In this document: piece after piece, positions 5,264-5,368 of the stretch
How positions within the stretch are numbered: position 1 is the first letter of the stretch
How the letters are laid out: each line of letters opens with the position of its first letter
NCBI GenBank assembly: GCA_963981505.1
Contig: CAXCEI010000061.1
Location: 1 to 5,368 of the forward strand
Source of the DNA: OPU3-GD-OMZ sp001901525
GTDB taxonomy: Bacteria; Pseudomonadota; Gammaproteobacteria; Methylococcales; Methylomonadaceae
Direction: 5' to 3'
DNA length: 5,368 nucleotides
Program-made: the position numbers and the translations under genes
The notes under the pieces: generated by a model
What the model saw: only the letters and a program-made list of their open reading frames with translations
Database searches by the model: none
Told to the model about the DNA's origin: nothing

Positions 5264-5368
5264 AAAATGTAAACACAATTAAGTAAATGTGCTGTGAAAT
5301 AAAAAAATGATTGATTATGCAATCGTTGAAAGTATCCAAATTTGATAGAAAGAAGAAGTTCTTGATGC

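Noticed and set aside
5309..5324. Inverted repeat GATTG/CAATC upstream of the secreted-protein gene as an operator
   Set aside because: Only 5 bp arms with a 6-nt loop in AT-rich DNA; not distinguishable from chance.

Overview
The window reads as AT-rich chromosomal DNA from a marine gammaproteobacterium, probably of the Alteromonadales (Colwellia- or Thalassotalea-like). This is inferred from protein style, base composition and gene content; no rRNA or tRNA is present to settle it. All four confident protein-coding genes lie on the minus strand, so transcription runs from high to low coordinates. The wide gaps between them suggest separate transcription units rather than one operon.

From the right edge, reading in the direction of transcription, the first gene (4854-5252) encodes a small exported protein with a clear signal peptide and a lipocalin-like look. 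It is followed about 200 nt later by a convincing minus-strand intrinsic terminator (4611-4647). Next is a 560-residue RluA-family pseudouridine synthase (2588-4270) whose catalytic domain sits behind a long N-terminal extension. Its leader holds a consensus TATAAT and a tandem 8-bp repeat. A 435-bp gap with one weak MITE-like inverted repeat separates it from a cytoplasmic FKBP-type peptidyl-prolyl isomerase (1478-2152) with a complete active site.

The left 1.4 kb looks accessory. Just after the FKBP gene lies a decayed end of an IS3-family insertion sequence: the last 40-odd codons of its transposase (with RPHQYNDG), an internal stop, and a native stop inside a perfect 8-bp inverted repeat. 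Beyond it is an orphan 277-residue HNH-type nuclease (336-1169), then two tiny overlapping ORFs and a strong long-stem inverted repeat at the very edge (9-57).

The housekeeping genes act in RNA modification and protein folding. The HNH gene, boxed between an IS scar and a palindromic element, is the best candidate for something newly acquired. I see no CRISPR array, tRNA, rRNA, prophage module or recognisable multi-gene defence system.
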